From NCBI RefSeq assembly GCF_031127805.1, contig NZ_JARXHW010000027.1, positions 1-64,000 on the forward strand: DNA of 64,000 nucleotides, written 5' to 3'. Origin of the DNA: Thalassobacterium maritimum (GTDB lineage: Bacteria > Verrucomicrobiota > Verrucomicrobiia > Opitutales > Coraliomargaritaceae). Every line of letters begins with the position of its first letter. Position 1 is the first letter of the stretch. The position numbers were made by a program, and so were the translations under genes. Shown here piece after piece: positions 17,042 through 25,894 of the stretch. The notes beneath the pieces were generated by a model. That model did not search any database and was not told the origin of the DNA. It saw nothing but the letters and a program-made list of their open reading frames with translations.

Positions 17042-17058
17042 TATTTTTACGGCAGTAG

Positions 17059-18630
17059 TTATTGTTTTCCTGATTTATACTCCCGGAGACGGGCCTCCAT
17101 CTGAGCCACGACTTCTGGGTATTGATTGTAAAGATTTTGCGTTTGATTGCGATCCGCTTCCAAATCGTAGAGCTGACCACGCGGTGCGCCCTTCTTGATC
17201 TTACCGTTCACAATATCGCTATTGGGCGTGCCGACCAAGGTGGTGACCGCCGGGCCGCCCCAGGCGTGTTGATGGGGCTTGGAGCCTTTAAAGCCGCCAT
17301 CGCTTTGCGCCGGAATATACATCCACTTGCCGATGCGAATCGATGCATGGCTCGGCTTGTTGGGCGTCATAATCATTTCCGTGCGCAAGGGCTGCTCAGG
17401 ATTCCCGGTGAGTGCAGGGAGCATATTGATACTGTCCTGCTGTTCCTCCGCAGTTAATTCGCGTCCGACGATCGTCGCAAAGGTTGCCAGTAAATCGACA
17501 CTGTTGAGTAATTGATCGGAAACCGTTCCTGCTTCAATTTTCCCCGGCCACCAGGCAATGAAGGGCACGCGATGTCCGCCTTCCCAGACTCCGAACTTGG
17601 AACCGAGCAGATCTCCGTTGATCTTGTGCCCTAGCTGCGCGGCCTGACGTCCGCCGAGATTGAACATGCCGCCATTGTCGCTAGTGAAAATAATGACAGT
17701 GTTGTCGGCTACACCGCTCGCTTCGAGGCTCTTACGCACCTCGCCGACGATCCAGTCGAGCTCATGAACGAAATCCCCATAAGGTCCGGCCTGGCTAGTG
17801 CCTTGAAACTGCTTCGCGGGTGTGAAGGGGTGATGCACATTGGTCGTGGCAAGGTAGAGGAAGAAAGGCTTGCCTGCCTGTCCCGAGGCGGTCGAGCCGG
17901 CGCGCGACTCAATCCAGTCGGTCGCTTTGTTCGTGATGGTGGTGCCGACTTCGTAATCGTTAAACAACTTGTGAGCCTCGACCGCCCCACCGAATATATT
18001 GGCTGTGCGCTGCGCGGCTTCTGGTGGAATGGGTGTGATGGGGGTCGCTTTTTTAGCATTCCTCCCAAGATAAACGAGTGGATCATTCGGATCACTGCCC
18101 ACGATGCGGTCGTTTTCCACATAAACGTAAGGCGGCGCGCTATTCACGATCGGCATGCCGAAATAGTAATCGAAGCCCAAATCCTGAGGCCCGGGACTTA
18201 GTGGCTCCTGCCAATCGTTCTTGCCTGCACCAAAACCAAGGTGCCATTTACCAATCGCTGCGGTATCATAGCCCTGATCCTTGAAAACATCGGCGATGGT
18301 CAGCATGTCGATGTCGATCAGCAACCCAGACGCAGTAGGCGCAGGGCCCCAAAGGCCTTTGCCATTAGCCGCACGCAGTGGATACTGCCCGGTCAACAAA
18401 CCGTAGCGCGAGGGTGTGCACACTGCCGAGGCCGAGTGCGCATCGGTAAACTTTTTACCCTCAGCTGCGAGCCGATCAATATTCGGAGTCTGCACCTTCG
18501 TCGCGCCGTAGCAGCCCAAATCGCCATAGCCCAAGTCATCGGCAAAGATCAGCACGACATTGGGCTTGCCCGCAAATAGATTGGCTGCAGCGAGGAACAT
18601 CAGCCATAAATGGAGTATTATATTCTTCAT
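17059..18630 (-). CDS. secreted S1-family sulfatase (sulfatase 5)
   Basis: A 523-residue sulfatase with signal peptide MKNIILHLWLMFLAAANLFA. Intact active site: D31-D32 (FADDLGYGD), C71-T-P-S-R, GKWHLG with K128 and H130, and FTSDNGGMF. It is nearly collinear with sulfatase 9 (operon H) and with the degenerate sulfatase 4 in the same operon, including GPQDLGFDYYFGMPIVNSAP and SDQLLxSVDLLATFA. The three form one paralogous subfamily. Second gene of operon B, 35 bp after sulfatase 6. Confidence 0.95.
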   Translation of the reverse strand: MKNIILHLWLMFLAAANLFAGKPNVVLIFADDLGYGDLGCYGATKVQTPNIDRLAAEGKKFTDAHSASAVCTPSRYGLLTGQYPLRAANGKGLWGPAPTASGLLIDIDMLTIADVFKDQGYDTAAIGKWHLGFGAGKNDWQEPLSPGPQDLGFDYYFGMPIVNSAPPYVYVENDRIVGSDPNDPLVYLGRNAKKATPITPIPPEAAQRTANIFGGAVEAHKLFNDYEVGTTITNKATDWIESRAGSTASGQAGKPFFLYLATTNVHHPFTPAKQFQGTSQAGPYGDFVHELDWIVGEVRKSLEASGVADNTVIIFTSDNGGMFNLGGRQAAQLGHKINGDLLGSKFGVWEGGHRVPFIAWWPGKIEAGTVSDQLLNSVDLLATFATIVGRELTAEEQQDSINMLPALTGNPEQPLRTEMIMTPNKPSHASIRIGKWMYIPAQSDGGFKGSKPHQHAWGGPAVTTLVGTPNSDIVNGKIKKGAPRGQLYDLEADRNQTQNLYNQYPEVVAQMEARLREYKSGKQ

Positions 18631-18665
18631 AAGATAATTGTTAGAGACTTTATTCTACCGAGTAC

Positions 18666-20102
18666 TTATTTCATTGAAAGTGGCATCGGATTTTCAACGG
18701 AACCTGCCGAACGCACGCTCGCTTGCATTTCTTTTTCAAAACCTTGCATAGCCACTTTGAGTTGCTGAACAATCTCAGGGTGTTTCGCCGCGACGTTCTT
18801 CTTTTCCGAAATATCAGTATCCAGCTTATAAAGCGCTTCTTTACCATCAGCAATCCGCAGTTTCCATGACTTCCAGCGCACCCCTTCCAGAACGCCCCAA
18901 TGTGCGTAGAAGAAATACTCATGTGGGCTATCCGCCTCGCCCACGATTGCTGGCATGATGTCCTTCCCATCGATGACAAGGTTCGATGGCAACTTCGCTC
19001 CAGCCAGCTTGGCAAATGTCGGCAACACGTCCATCGCCGTGAGGATCTTATCATTCTCAATCCCCGCCGGAATCCCCTTCGGCCAACGAATGACAGCTGG
19101 CACACGTTGCCCCCCTTCCAAAGTGCTTCCTTTCTTGCCGCTCAAAGGTTTGGCCGAGCCTTTGGCGGGCCCGTTGTCCGAAGTGAAGAGCACAATGGTG
19201 TTCTCATCAATACCTTGATCTTTGAGTGCCTTCAAGATCTCACCGACCGACCAATCAATTTCATAAATCGCAGCGGGGAAAAGGCCTGGCTTCCCGGCCT
19301 TATTCACTTTCAATTGCTCTGCATATTGCTTTTTAATTTCAGGCGATGCGGCGAGCGGACCGTGCGGTAAAGGGTGTGCCAGATAGAGGAAGAACGCTTC
19401 ATCCTTATTACGTTCTATAAAATCTACAGCTCGTTCTGTGAATCGACGGGTAAGGAAATTCGCATTCGGCTCCATCTCAATCACTGTCTCTCCTTCAAGT
19501 AGAGGCAACGGTGGGAACTTAAATATTCTCTGTCGAGGGTGCTTCGGATGGATGTCGTGACTATATGGAATACCGAAAAACTCCTCGAAGCCCTGACGTG
19601 TGGGTAAAAACTCAGGCTGATCCCCGAGATGCCACTTACCAAACATACCGGTCTTGTAGCCCGCCGATTGCGCGACCTCGGCGATCGTCAACTCACTGGG
19701 ATTCAGGCCGCGCCCATCCCCTGCCAAACACACAGGAAATGGCTTTTGACTGACTGCTTCGACTGTAATCGACGAAGGCACGTCCATATCGATTCGTGCC
19801 GGATAAGATCCAGTCATCAGGGCAGCCCGTGAGGGTGTGCATAGCGGGGCCGCCACGTAAAAGCTAGTCAAGCGCGCGCCCTCCTTCGCCATCTGGTCGA
19901 TATTCGGCGTATACACGTGCTTCCCGCCAAAGCAACTCAAGTCGGCATAGCCTTGGTCATCAGTAAAGATGATAATAAGATTTGGCTTCCTATTCACAGG
20001 CTCAGCGAGCCCAGTCTCCTGCCCAAAGGCCGACGCAACCAACTCCGTCATCAAAGCGACGGCAACAATTGCGAAAAAAAACGAGAATCTACGGGGTATC
20101 AT
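18666..20102 (-). CDS. secreted S1-family sulfatase (sulfatase 6)
   Basis: A 478-residue sulfatase; the N-terminus MIPRRFSFFFAIVAVALMTELVASA is a Sec signal. Active site intact: FTDDQGYAD, C88-T-P-S-R, GKWHLG with K156 and H158, and TSDNGPAKGSAKPLSGKKG. Close paralogue of sulfatase 3 (same LPTRQGF and PYSHDIHP blocks), with an insertion after the CTPSR helix (about residues 104-130). First gene of operon B, with the palindromic operator 98 bp upstream. Confidence 0.95.
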   Translation of the reverse strand: MIPRRFSFFFAIVAVALMTELVASAFGQETGLAEPVNRKPNLIIIFTDDQGYADLSCFGGKHVYTPNIDQMAKEGARLTSFYVAAPLCTPSRAALMTGSYPARIDMDVPSSITVEAVSQKPFPVCLAGDGRGLNPSELTIAEVAQSAGYKTGMFGKWHLGDQPEFLPTRQGFEEFFGIPYSHDIHPKHPRQRIFKFPPLPLLEGETVIEMEPNANFLTRRFTERAVDFIERNKDEAFFLYLAHPLPHGPLAASPEIKKQYAEQLKVNKAGKPGLFPAAIYEIDWSVGEILKALKDQGIDENTIVLFTSDNGPAKGSAKPLSGKKGSTLEGGQRVPAVIRWPKGIPAGIENDKILTAMDVLPTFAKLAGAKLPSNLVIDGKDIMPAIVGEADSPHEYFFYAHWGVLEGVRWKSWKLRIADGKEALYKLDTDISEKKNVAAKHPEIVQQLKVAMQGFEKEMQASVRSAGSVENPMPLSMK

Positions 20103-20200
20103 GTTGAAATCGGGTTAATTTCTCTCCGAGGCGAGAAACACACTCATCGCAGCATGCGAGTGAATGCATTAACACTATATGCGAATTTTCGAAAATGCGC

Positions 20201-20220
20201 TATCACTGAAATACGTGATA
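20201..20220. promoter_or_regulatory. candidate regulon operator, operon B
   Basis: TATCACTGAAATACGTGATA, with exact 6-bp arms TATCAC and GTGATA, lies 98 bp upstream of sulfatase 6. It is one of the two sites with both arms perfect. Confidence 0.6.
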
Positions 20221-20287
20221 AACGCCCCTCAAATGTATAACGGCTGGAATAAATGCTCTCGACCTACGGATACCTATCGCCTACTAG

Positions 20288-21768
20288 TTGCAGGTAGAGG
20301 AACTTGTTCCCGCCGCAATGGAGCCGAATCCTCAATGGTCAAACATACAGATATACGACATGAACGACCACGGAAACTGTATAGCCCAAGCAACCAATAC
20401 GGACGGCAAGCAATGTGTCGTGCTGCTACTCAAGGTGGACGTGGAGATCCACGACGAGAACGGAAATCCTCAAATCGCAACGGAAGAGAATCCGGCGAAT
20501 GTTCCGGTCAACGGAGATTTTGACGAAGAGAAGCAGACTAATGGTCGCTACGTTCGCAATTACGAAGATGCAAGTATTGGCTTTGTCGATAACTCGACTG
20601 ATTTGAAAACCGATGACCTGCGTGGCTGTGTTGTCATATTCCAGGCTTAGATGATTCCGCCTGGCAAAACACCACGCTGAAGATTCGCAAGAAGTCGGGT
20701 GTGATCGATCCAGATACCAACGAAGAAGAAGCCGGTGAAATCCGAATCCACGTGATTAACGGAAGTAATCAGTGGGTTAAAGTGCCGCTTGATACTGACT
20801 TGGCACCAGACTACTACGTTTCAACTGGACAGTATGCGAACTACGATTCTTGCTGGCTCGAAGGGATTAAGGACGGTCCGATTACCATCGAGGTCGAAGT
20901 CGTCATCAACGACGGGACTCCGATCACTGTTGAAAAGAAGGCGATGATCTGCACTGAGAAGACAAAAGCTGAATGGCAGCAGGAAACATACAAAGACATT
21001 GAACTTATGCTAGGCGTAGATGTTTCGAATTTCACGCCGAATTCAGAATTCACCCAAGTCCAAAACCAAATCATCGCGCTTTACGATTACTATGGCCTTT
21101 TCTATGGATTTGACGAGGATAACTATCTTTGGATGGGGCTCGCAAAACTGGCTGGAGCAGAAGCTTATGCAGGTATGTATGATAGTAGTCAGGGCTCAAA
21201 TGCTCTGCTTTTAATCTTAACTTTTACTTCTTATGACGATAATCTCAACGATGATGCATTGGAGTTGTTAAGTAAAATTCTTCAGGAAGGAGCTATTAAT
21301 ATTTTCAAAGATATCGCATGGCAATTTAAAGCTTATCATACTAGCGGTTTAAGTGCTTTAGAATTTGTAGCGTTGAATGATTCTGATGCTGTAGATTTTA
21401 CTGACTGGCAGATGATAGATTCTGGAATTGAAAATGGTTCTGGCACATACGTCCGAGCTGGAAGTCAGAATCTATTGGAACGTGAGCAATATAGAGTCAT
21501 TCAGCCCTCGTATGATCAAATGGCTTCTTTGCTTCCTGTTACGGTTGCGAATTGGTTTGGTGAAAATCCTGTCCCTGAAGGAGAAGGTTTTAATGATGCA
21601 GTTTCTGGTGGGAATCTGATGGACCCTGATGATCGCTGGGATTGGGTCATCCATACAACAAAGGGGATTTGGCCACTTTGGATCTATACTCCAAAAACAC
21701 AGCGCAAAACGTGGGTTGATATGTCTGTTGAAGATCTTGCGGCTCCTCATTCTTTTCTCATAAATTGA
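20288..21768 (+). pseudogene. module protein A, copy 1 (frameshifted)
   Basis: Two frames together encode a protein collinear with copy 2 (24548-25894). The first ends at 20650 (GCVVIFQA, stop); the second resumes IRKKSGVIDPDTNEEEAGEIRIHV. Restoring one A near 20636 (GTCATATT to GTCAATATT) gives CVVNIPGLDDSAWQ, matching CVVNVPGFTDDIWQ of copy 2. No signal peptide is seen. The N-terminal start (MQVEELVPAAMEPNPQW) looks like the inside of a larger protein, with LLLKVDVEI recalling LLPVEI segments of long verrucomicrobial proteins. The C-terminal half has IFKDIAWQFKAYHTSGLSAL, REQYRVIQPSY and DRWDWV. Gene B1 follows after 1 bp. Function unknown. The frameshift could also be a sequencing error. 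Confidence 0.7.
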
Positions 21769-21769
21769 A

Positions 21770-22612
21770 ATGAAGATTAGGTTTATAGTTATATTTCTTT
21801 TGATTCTTTCATGCCGCGTTTTGCTGGCCGAAGAGGATATCGTCTTGGATTTTAGGGAGAGTCATGACGTGGCTGTATTGGCCCGGGGTAGTGTTGTCTC
21901 GCCTGCTAGCGGTTCTCTAGGTCGAATTGGCGTGCCAGCTGGCACCTACAATATTCTTCTTCCCGGAGGGAATCAATTTGTGATTGATTCCGTTGCAGGA
22001 TATATAAATCCAGAATTCAAAAATGATTCCAGAATCAGTAAGCTATCCCTCAAGACGAGAGCGTTAACAATGCCCGAGGCCATGGCGCTTGCCGAAGCGT
22101 TTCACGACGCTTTCGATCTACCAAAAGATGAATTATACAAATGGGTTGAACCTTTTAATAAGGGCGGCGTCTTTTCAGGGTTTTACAATGAAGGAAGCCT
22201 GGAGAACTACCCAGGTATGAGTATTAGCCTATTATCAGCATATTCCCGTGAAACTCCAATTTTGATTATTTTTGCTTACGAATGGGAGCCTGTAATTATG
22301 AAGGGACGGGGAGTCTCTCCAGAGAAAAATACCGTAAAGGAGCTGAGTTTTGATATGCCCGCAATAATCGCGTCAGTTCAGAAAACACAGGAGCATATGA
22401 ACGTAGAAATCCCCGCCACCCCTCCCGCTCTCGAGGTTGTTAAAGTAGTTGAAGGAGTAACGCTCCATGGCGTAGTTAGCGGGGGATCTACTGAAGTCGG
22501 CACGTTCGAACCTTCCGAGGAACCAGAGCAATCGTCTCAATGGTGGTTGTGGTTGGTCGGTGCTTTGGTCGTTCTCGGTGGCTTAGTCGTGGTGGTTCGT
22601 CGTAAAAACTAG
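21770..22612 (+). CDS. module protein B, copy 1: exported protein with C-terminal membrane anchor
   Basis: A 280-residue protein of no family I recognise. Signal peptide MKIRFIVIFLLILSCRVLLA, then a body with the conserved block EAFHDAFDLPKDELYKW, a Pro/Glu-rich linker (EPSEEPEQ), and a C-terminal helix WWLWLVGALVVLGGLVVVV ending RRKN. It starts 1 bp after the stop of A1, so the pair is co-translated. Copy B2 keeps the same architecture with much lower identity. The tail looks like a sorting or anchor signal with Trp-Trp in front and Arg-Arg-Lys behind. A membrane-held partner of protein A (for example an immunity or tethering factor) is a guess from the pairing. Confidence 0.75.
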   Translation: MKIRFIVIFLLILSCRVLLAEEDIVLDFRESHDVAVLARGSVVSPASGSLGRIGVPAGTYNILLPGGNQFVIDSVAGYINPEFKNDSRISKLSLKTRALTMPEAMALAEAFHDAFDLPKDELYKWVEPFNKGGVFSGFYNEGSLENYPGMSISLLSAYSRETPILIIFAYEWEPVIMKGRGVSPEKNTVKELSFDMPAIIASVQKTQEHMNVEIPATPPALEVVKVVEGVTLHGVVSGGSTEVGTFEPSEEPEQSSQWWLWLVGALVVLGGLVVVVRRKN

Positions 22613-22671
22613 TCAACGCCGTTCGCTCCGTCTTCTGGGATCGAATCTCGATCCTTCGTCCTGCGCTCAGT

Positions 22672-22690
22672 CAACTCGCTGTCGCGCAAT
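22672..22690. repeat. 19-bp direct repeat downstream of module copy 1
   Basis: CAACTCGCTGTCGCGCAAT occurs here and again at 26737-26755, directly behind the B2 stop. Here it lies 59 bp behind the B1 stop. It shows that the duplicated segment extended past gene B and that copy 1 later gained extra sequence. Confidence 0.65.
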
Positions 22691-22722
22691 GCGTAAGCGT
22701 CCGAGCACCTGCCTTATATACG

Positions 22723-23418
22723 GTAAACAACTGGTTTAATCCGATTTATGGACTGATGCATCAGAACCTCTTGACTAGTGGCTATGTGCAGGTCGATGAA
22801 ACTCCAGTTCGTTTCATGGACCCGGATCAGAAAAAAGGTAAAACCATTCAGGGCTATCTCTGCGTAATGGGAAAACCAGGAAGCGATGTTGTCTTTGACT
22901 GGCAGCTTAGTCGTGCCCATAAACGTGTGACCAATTTGCTCAAAGGCTTGATTCAGTCCGATGGCTATGAAGCCTACCAAAGCCTAGCTAAGAAGGATGA
23001 AGGGGTTACCCGCACCGCATGCTGGGCGCATGTACGTCGCAAGTTTGTCGATGCCACTAAAGAACATCCGAAGTTGATTGGCCTACTTCTGCGCCAAATC
23101 GGGTCGCTCTATCAATGGGAGCAACTCTGGCGTGGACGACTCAGCGTCACTGGACGAGCCGAACAGCGCCAAGCCAAGTTCGAGTCTCATCTGCGTATCA
23201 TCCATGCCATAGTGAAAATCCTGGCTCGGCATAGCCGACCTAAGTCTAAATCTGGAAAAGCTTGCACGTATTTTTTTGGTCAATGGGACGCCCTGCAGGT
23301 GCAACTCAAGCACGGCAAGGCCGAACTGGACAATAACCTGGTCGAAAACGCAATCCGCCCCTCGGCAGTAGGCATCATCGGATTGGATAGAACTCTAGCC
23401 ATGTCTACATCTAAATGA
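22723..23418 (+). mobile_element. IS66-family transposase fragment
   Basis: The frame reads VNNWFNPIYGLMHQNLL, then QVDETPVRF, TIQGYLCVMG, IQSDGYEAYQSLAK, ACWAHVRRKF and NNLVENAIRPSAVG: the central DDE core of an IS66 TnpC transposase. All three acidic residues are present (VDET, SDGY, LVEN). The normal N-terminal zinc-finger and leucine-rich region is missing, and the sequence departs from the family right after SAVG, ending about 20 residues later. At roughly 230 residues it is less than half of full length, and no TnpA or TnpB or terminal repeats are visible. A dead remnant. Confidence 0.85.
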
Positions 23419-23447
23419 GGGCAGAACCTCGGACGCTTACGTTTTTG

Positions 23448-23766
23448 GTCAGCACAAATACACTGCGCAAGCGCTTCCAGAGACACCGCGACGCGGCGCA
23501 CCTAGGCGACATTTACACCGTCCACAGTTTGCGCCACAGCTGCGCGACTGAGATGCTGCGGGGCGGGGGCATCCGTCCGGCACGTGCAGGAGCTTTTAGG
23601 GCACAGCTCGATTGATACGACGCAGGATTACACCCGCGTTGTGATCGACGACCTGCAGAAGAGCCACAGCCGCACCGCACCCCGGAACCGCAGGCAAGAA
23701 GCGGCCTTTATCCCCTTTAACAGCAAAACCGCTATTTGGCGGCAGGAGAAAAAGCGGTGGAAGTGA
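23448..23766 (+). pseudogene. tyrosine recombinase (XerC/D-like), C-terminal fragment, frameshifted
   Basis: VSTNTLRKRFQRHRDAA...TVHSLRHSCATEML is the Arg-His box of a phage-type integrase. After a GGGGG run (near 23568) the frame shifts by one base and continues VQELLGHSSIDTTQDYTRVV, which holds the later His and the catalytic Tyr. One surplus G explains the break. The N-terminal half is absent. Together with the IS66 fragment it marks this spot as a former mobile-element site; the recombinase may have belonged to an integron-like or genomic-island element. Confidence 0.8.
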
Positions 23767-23780
23767 TGAAAGCTTGAAAA

Positions 23781-23808
23781 GTGGGAAATCCCACCTACAC
23801 TTTTAGGT
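23781..23808. promoter_or_regulatory. inverted repeats upstream of the toxin-antitoxin pair
   Basis: GTGGGA-AA-TCCCAC (23781-23794) and ACCTA-N6-TAGGT (23793-23808) lie immediately before the antitoxin start. Such repeats commonly serve as the binding site of the antitoxin or toxin complex in type II modules, so autoregulation is likely. Confidence 0.45.
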
Positions 23809-23811
23809 ATT

Positions 23812-24051
23812 ATGGGAGTAGCAGTTAAAAAGAATTACGACGCAACGGTGGACACCAAGCGGCGCGTGACCATCCGGAGCGCACGAACCAAGTTTTACCA
23901 CGTCACTGAATACGAAGACGGCACGATCAAGATGGAGCCGCGTGTTTTGGTCTCTCCCGATATGCTTGAGCAGATCGACGCTGCCGTGAAGCGGCACAAG
24001 GCAGGGCACAAAGGAACCAAGCTTGATTGGTCGAAACTGCCCGAAGTTTAA
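23812..24051 (+). CDS. putative antitoxin of a RelE/ParE-type pair
   Basis: 79 residues, MGVAVKKNYDATVDTKRRVTIRSARTKFYHVTEYEDGTIKMEPRVLV... This is a short, charged protein of the type found directly upstream of RelE-like toxins; residues 10-50 resemble an AbrB/SpoVT-like beta fold (VTIRS...EYEDGTIKMEP). The toxin gene starts 5 bp after its stop. It would neutralise the toxin and probably bind the inverted repeats upstream. Confidence 0.65.
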   Translation: MGVAVKKNYDATVDTKRRVTIRSARTKFYHVTEYEDGTIKMEPRVLVSPDMLEQIDAAVKRHKAGHKGTKLDWSKLPEV

Positions 24052-24056
24052 GCCGT

Positions 24057-24455
24057 ATGTTCACTGTCTATTTTGACGGCGAAGCCGAAGCGCTGATTAA
24101 CGAGCTCGGGGAGAAAGCCGTCGCGGGAGAGCTTAACCGCGACGAAAAGGATCTTTATCGAAAGATCCGTAAGGCTCTGCAGCATCTCGAAACCAATCCG
24201 AGGCATCCAGGGCTCAAGTCCCACGAGATCGACGTGCTGACCGAGAAATACGGCGTGCGCATCTGGGAATCCTATCTCGAGAACAGGAAAGCCGGTGCAC
24301 GGCGTATGTTTTGGATCTACGGCCCGGAGACGAAGGAAATCACGATTATCGGCATTGAGAACCATCCGGAACCAGGGCGCGGTTTTGCTCGCGTCAGGCT
24401 CGCAACCAAGGCAATAAAGAAGGCTACCGAGAACCAGAAGAAGCCCAAAAAGTGA
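24057..24455 (+). CDS. putative RelE/ParE-like toxin
   Basis: 132 residues starting MFTVYFDGEAEALINELG; I use the ATG at 24057 because it follows the antitoxin stop by 5 bp. The RelE pattern is visible: helical N-terminus, RRMFWIYGPETKEITIIGIENHPEPG and a basic tail (KKATENQKKPKK). RelE-family toxins are mRNA interferases acting at the ribosome; ParE relatives poison gyrase. The Arg/His residues at the end of the sheet favour a RelE-like fold without deciding which target. The module sits between the two copies of the A-B module. Confidence 0.7.
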   Translation: MFTVYFDGEAEALINELGEKAVAGELNRDEKDLYRKIRKALQHLETNPRHPGLKSHEIDVLTEKYGVRIWESYLENRKAGARRMFWIYGPETKEITIIGIENHPEPGRGFARVRLATKAIKKATENQKKPKK

Positions 24456-24547
24456 AACTAGTGTATCAACCGTCAGAGTTTTGCCCCCCGCTAGACCCCA
24501 TTACTGCGGCATTTTTTTGGCGGTCTAAAGCAGATAGGCTACTCAAG

Positions 24548-25894
24548 ATGGATATAGAAATCCACGACGAGAATGGAAATCCCCAAATCGCGACGGAAGA
24601 CAATCCTGCGAATGTTCCGGCCAACGGAGACTTTGACGAAGAAAAGCAGGTCAATGGCCGCTATGTTCGAGACTACGAAGACGCTAATCTGGAATTTGCG
24701 ACGGAATCAAATGACCTCAAGACAGACGACCTTCGCGGCTGCGTGGTCAATGTTCCTGGATTTACGGATGACATCTGGCAGATGGCAACTTTGAAGGTCC
24801 GCAAGAAGGCGGGTGTGATCGATCCAGAGACGAACGAAGAGGAAGCCGAGGAAATCCGCATGCACGCAATCGACGGCAGTAACAACTGGGTGGAAGTTCC
24901 GCTCGATACAGACCTTGCCCCCGATTACTACGTATCGACGGGCCAGTATGCCGATTACGATTCCTGCTGGATCGAGGGCATCAAGGACGGCCCAATTACC
25001 ATCGAAGTCGAAATCGTGATCAACGGCGGCACGCCGATCCTAGTCGAGAAGAAAGTAATGATCTGCACCGAAAAGACCAAGGCAGAATGGCAGCAGGAGG
25101 TCTGGGACGACATCCAACTCGTTTTGGGGGTGGACGCTTCCACCTTCGATCCGAACAACAGCTTTATTGACAACAATGATCAGCTCGAAGCCATTTACAA
25201 TTATTACGGTGAGACGTTCCTTCGTGACGATGAGAATTACATTTGGCCAGGACTTGGAAAACTCGCCGGAGCATCTGTCTACGGCGGTCTTGTTGATGCA
25301 GAACTAGGAAAAACGTATGCAAGTATTGCCTCGTTCTTTAACGAGTTTTTCCCTGAAGAAGTCGATGAACTGATCGATCTGACTTCTTTGGCTCTCGATG
25401 AAATACAGGGTATTTTAATGGGCGGAGCTAATGATATCTTTAAAGATCTTGCGTGGCAATTTAAGGCCTATCACACCAGTGGGCTTTGTGCCATCAATTA
25501 CGTTTTTGATGAAGAAGGCTCACTCTTAGTCGATGTTGATGTATGGGGAAACATTGATGAAGGAGTCAATGGAGCGAACACTTTCCTCAGTGGCATCGGA
25601 AATCGTGACATCGCTGATCGAGAGCAGAACACTGTTATCCAACCTACATTTAGTCTTCTTGATCAACGAGGTTGGGAACCGCTCTTTTCATTTTTAGCAA
25701 CGAATCCAGTGCTAGGTGCTCCAATGTTCAAAGACTCCGCGCCGGGAGGAGAGATCACTGATGCAGCGGATCGCTGGAACTGGGTTCTCAACGACATGTG
25801 GTATCTCTACACTGGAACTCCCGTTCACACTCAAAGAGATTGGGCCTCCGAAAGCATTTACGAACTATCAAAACCTCATGCACGCACTTATTAG
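24548..25894 (+). CDS. module protein A, copy 2 (intact)
   Basis: 448 residues from the ATG at 24548 (MDIEIHDENGNPQIATEDNP...); a GTG at 24452 could add 32 unrelated residues. DNA similarity to copy 1 begins abruptly at GCTACTCAAG (24538 versus 20425). Residues 1-175 are strongly conserved between copies (NGDFDEEKQ, TDDLRGCVV, EVPLDTDLAPDYYVSTGQYA, EGIKDGPITIEVE). The rest is much more divergent but keeps IFKDLAWQFKAYHTSGL, REQNTVIQP and DRWNWV, which recall domains of unknown function found with secretion-system effectors. No signal peptide, no catalytic motif I can name. B2 overlaps its end by 17 bp. Confidence 0.75.
   Translation: MDIEIHDENGNPQIATEDNPANVPANGDFDEEKQVNGRYVRDYEDANLEFATESNDLKTDDLRGCVVNVPGFTDDIWQMATLKVRKKAGVIDPETNEEEAEEIRMHAIDGSNNWVEVPLDTDLAPDYYVSTGQYADYDSCWIEGIKDGPITIEVEIVINGGTPILVEKKVMICTEKTKAEWQQEVWDDIQLVLGVDASTFDPNNSFIDNNDQLEAIYNYYGETFLRDDENYIWPGLGKLAGASVYGGLVDAELGKTYASIASFFNEFFPEEVDELIDLTSLALDEIQGILMGGANDIFKDLAWQFKAYHTSGLCAINYVFDEEGSLLVDVDVWGNIDEGVNGANTFLSGIGNRDIADREQNTVIQPTFSLLDQRGWEPLFSFLATNPVLGAPMFKDSAPGGEITDAADRWNWVLNDMWYLYTGTPVHTQRDWASESIYELSKPHARTY

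Noticed and set aside
24027..24056. Longer N-terminus for the RelE-like toxin (start at 24027).
   Set aside because: Would overlap the antitoxin; the ATG at 24057 follows the antitoxin stop by 5 bp and opens with the usual short beta strand.
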